In this document: positions 63,929 through 64,000 of the stretch, one piece after another
Layout of the letters: every line of letters starts with the position of its first letter
Position numbering within the stretch: the first letter of the stretch is position 1
Source: Palsa-1033 sp963735455
Lineage (GTDB): Bacteria; Chloroflexota; Limnocylindria; Limnocylindrales; CSP1-4
Length of the DNA stretch: 64,000 bases
Assembly (NCBI GenBank): GCA_963735455.1
Contig: CAVTKZ010000001.1
Span: 316,834-380,833, forward strand
Reading direction: 5' to 3'
Program-made: the position numbers and the translations under genes
The notes under the pieces: generated by a model
Database searches by the model: none
What the model saw: only the letters and a program-made list of their open reading frames with translations
What the model was told of the DNA's origin: nothing

Positions 63929-63988
63929 CCGTGACCGCAAAGAGACCGATGTCCCGCAACTAATCTGTTCTGTTAGTCTGATTGCGAA
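63929..63988. repeat. GTGACCGC...CTGCAACTA repeat, copy 3
   Basis: CCGTGACCGCAAAGAGACCG followed by CGCAACTAATCTGTTCTGTT matches 55169-55220 and 55456-55505. It lies at the right edge of the window. Confidence 0.65.
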
Positions 63989-64000
63989 ATGATCGGGATT

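Noticed and set aside
1..64000. tRNA or rRNA genes
   Set aside because: Scanning by eye for T-arm (GGTTCGAATCC-type) and rRNA core sequences found none; a covariance search would be decisive.

Overview
The window looks like a chromosomal segment from a soil-type member of the Verrucomicrobiota (Chthoniobacterales / Udaeobacter-like). This assignment is inferred, not proven. It rests on moderate GC, weak or missing Shine-Dalgarno sites, and a heavy load of GC-rich palindromic repeats and small inverted-end elements between genes. No rRNA, tRNA, CRISPR array, complete insertion sequence or phage was recognised.

Layout. (1) 1-10.9 kb: a + strand run that looks like specialised metabolism. It holds a shikimate-dehydrogenase-like gene cut by the window edge, an acyl-CoA-dehydrogenase-fold flavoprotein, two paralogous ~140-residue proteins, two overlapping paralogous luciferase-like (LLM) monooxygenases bracketed by a 30-bp inverted repeat, two methyltransferases, a PhyH dioxygenase and two glycosyltransferases. 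(2) 11.7-19.1 kb: a Lys/Gly-rich repeat protein and a 2244-residue exported multicopper oxidase. (3) 19.1-22.6 kb: a glycan-processing trio split by repeats. (4) 22.9-26.8 kb, - strand: a Mo/W-type uptake operon (frameshifted binding protein, permease-ATPase fusion) overlapping an orphan CuA subunit II. (5) 27.5-29.7 kb: a 701-residue protein of unknown function. (6) 29.9-35.1 kb: an exported redox operon (beta-propeller, tandem SCO protein, cytochrome c fused to a periplasmic binding protein), followed by a convergent DyP peroxidase. (7) 37.4-40.8 kb: a glycosyltransferase and a glycogen-debranching-type enzyme converging on a tandem repeat. (8) 41-48 kb: a serpin remnant, frameshifted clpB with a CbpM/MerR-like gene, a sugar isomerase, a hydrolase and uppP. 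(9) 48.5-54.9 kb: RND efflux pump plus adaptor, then msrPQ. (10) 55.8-64 kb: an anti-sigma-like protein convergent with an ECF sigma factor, a coiled-coil/roadblock protein, several small exported proteins, a sigma-HU chimera and a GDCC zinc-ribbon protein.

Recurring theme: the envelope genes concentrate on copper and redox chemistry (multicopper oxidase, SCO, CuA, cytochrome c, DyP, MsrPQ, Mo/W uptake). Caution: at least four genes (modA, clpB, msrQ, uppP) are each out of frame by one base in the same direction, so sequencing error or recent decay must be excluded before the broken genes are interpreted.
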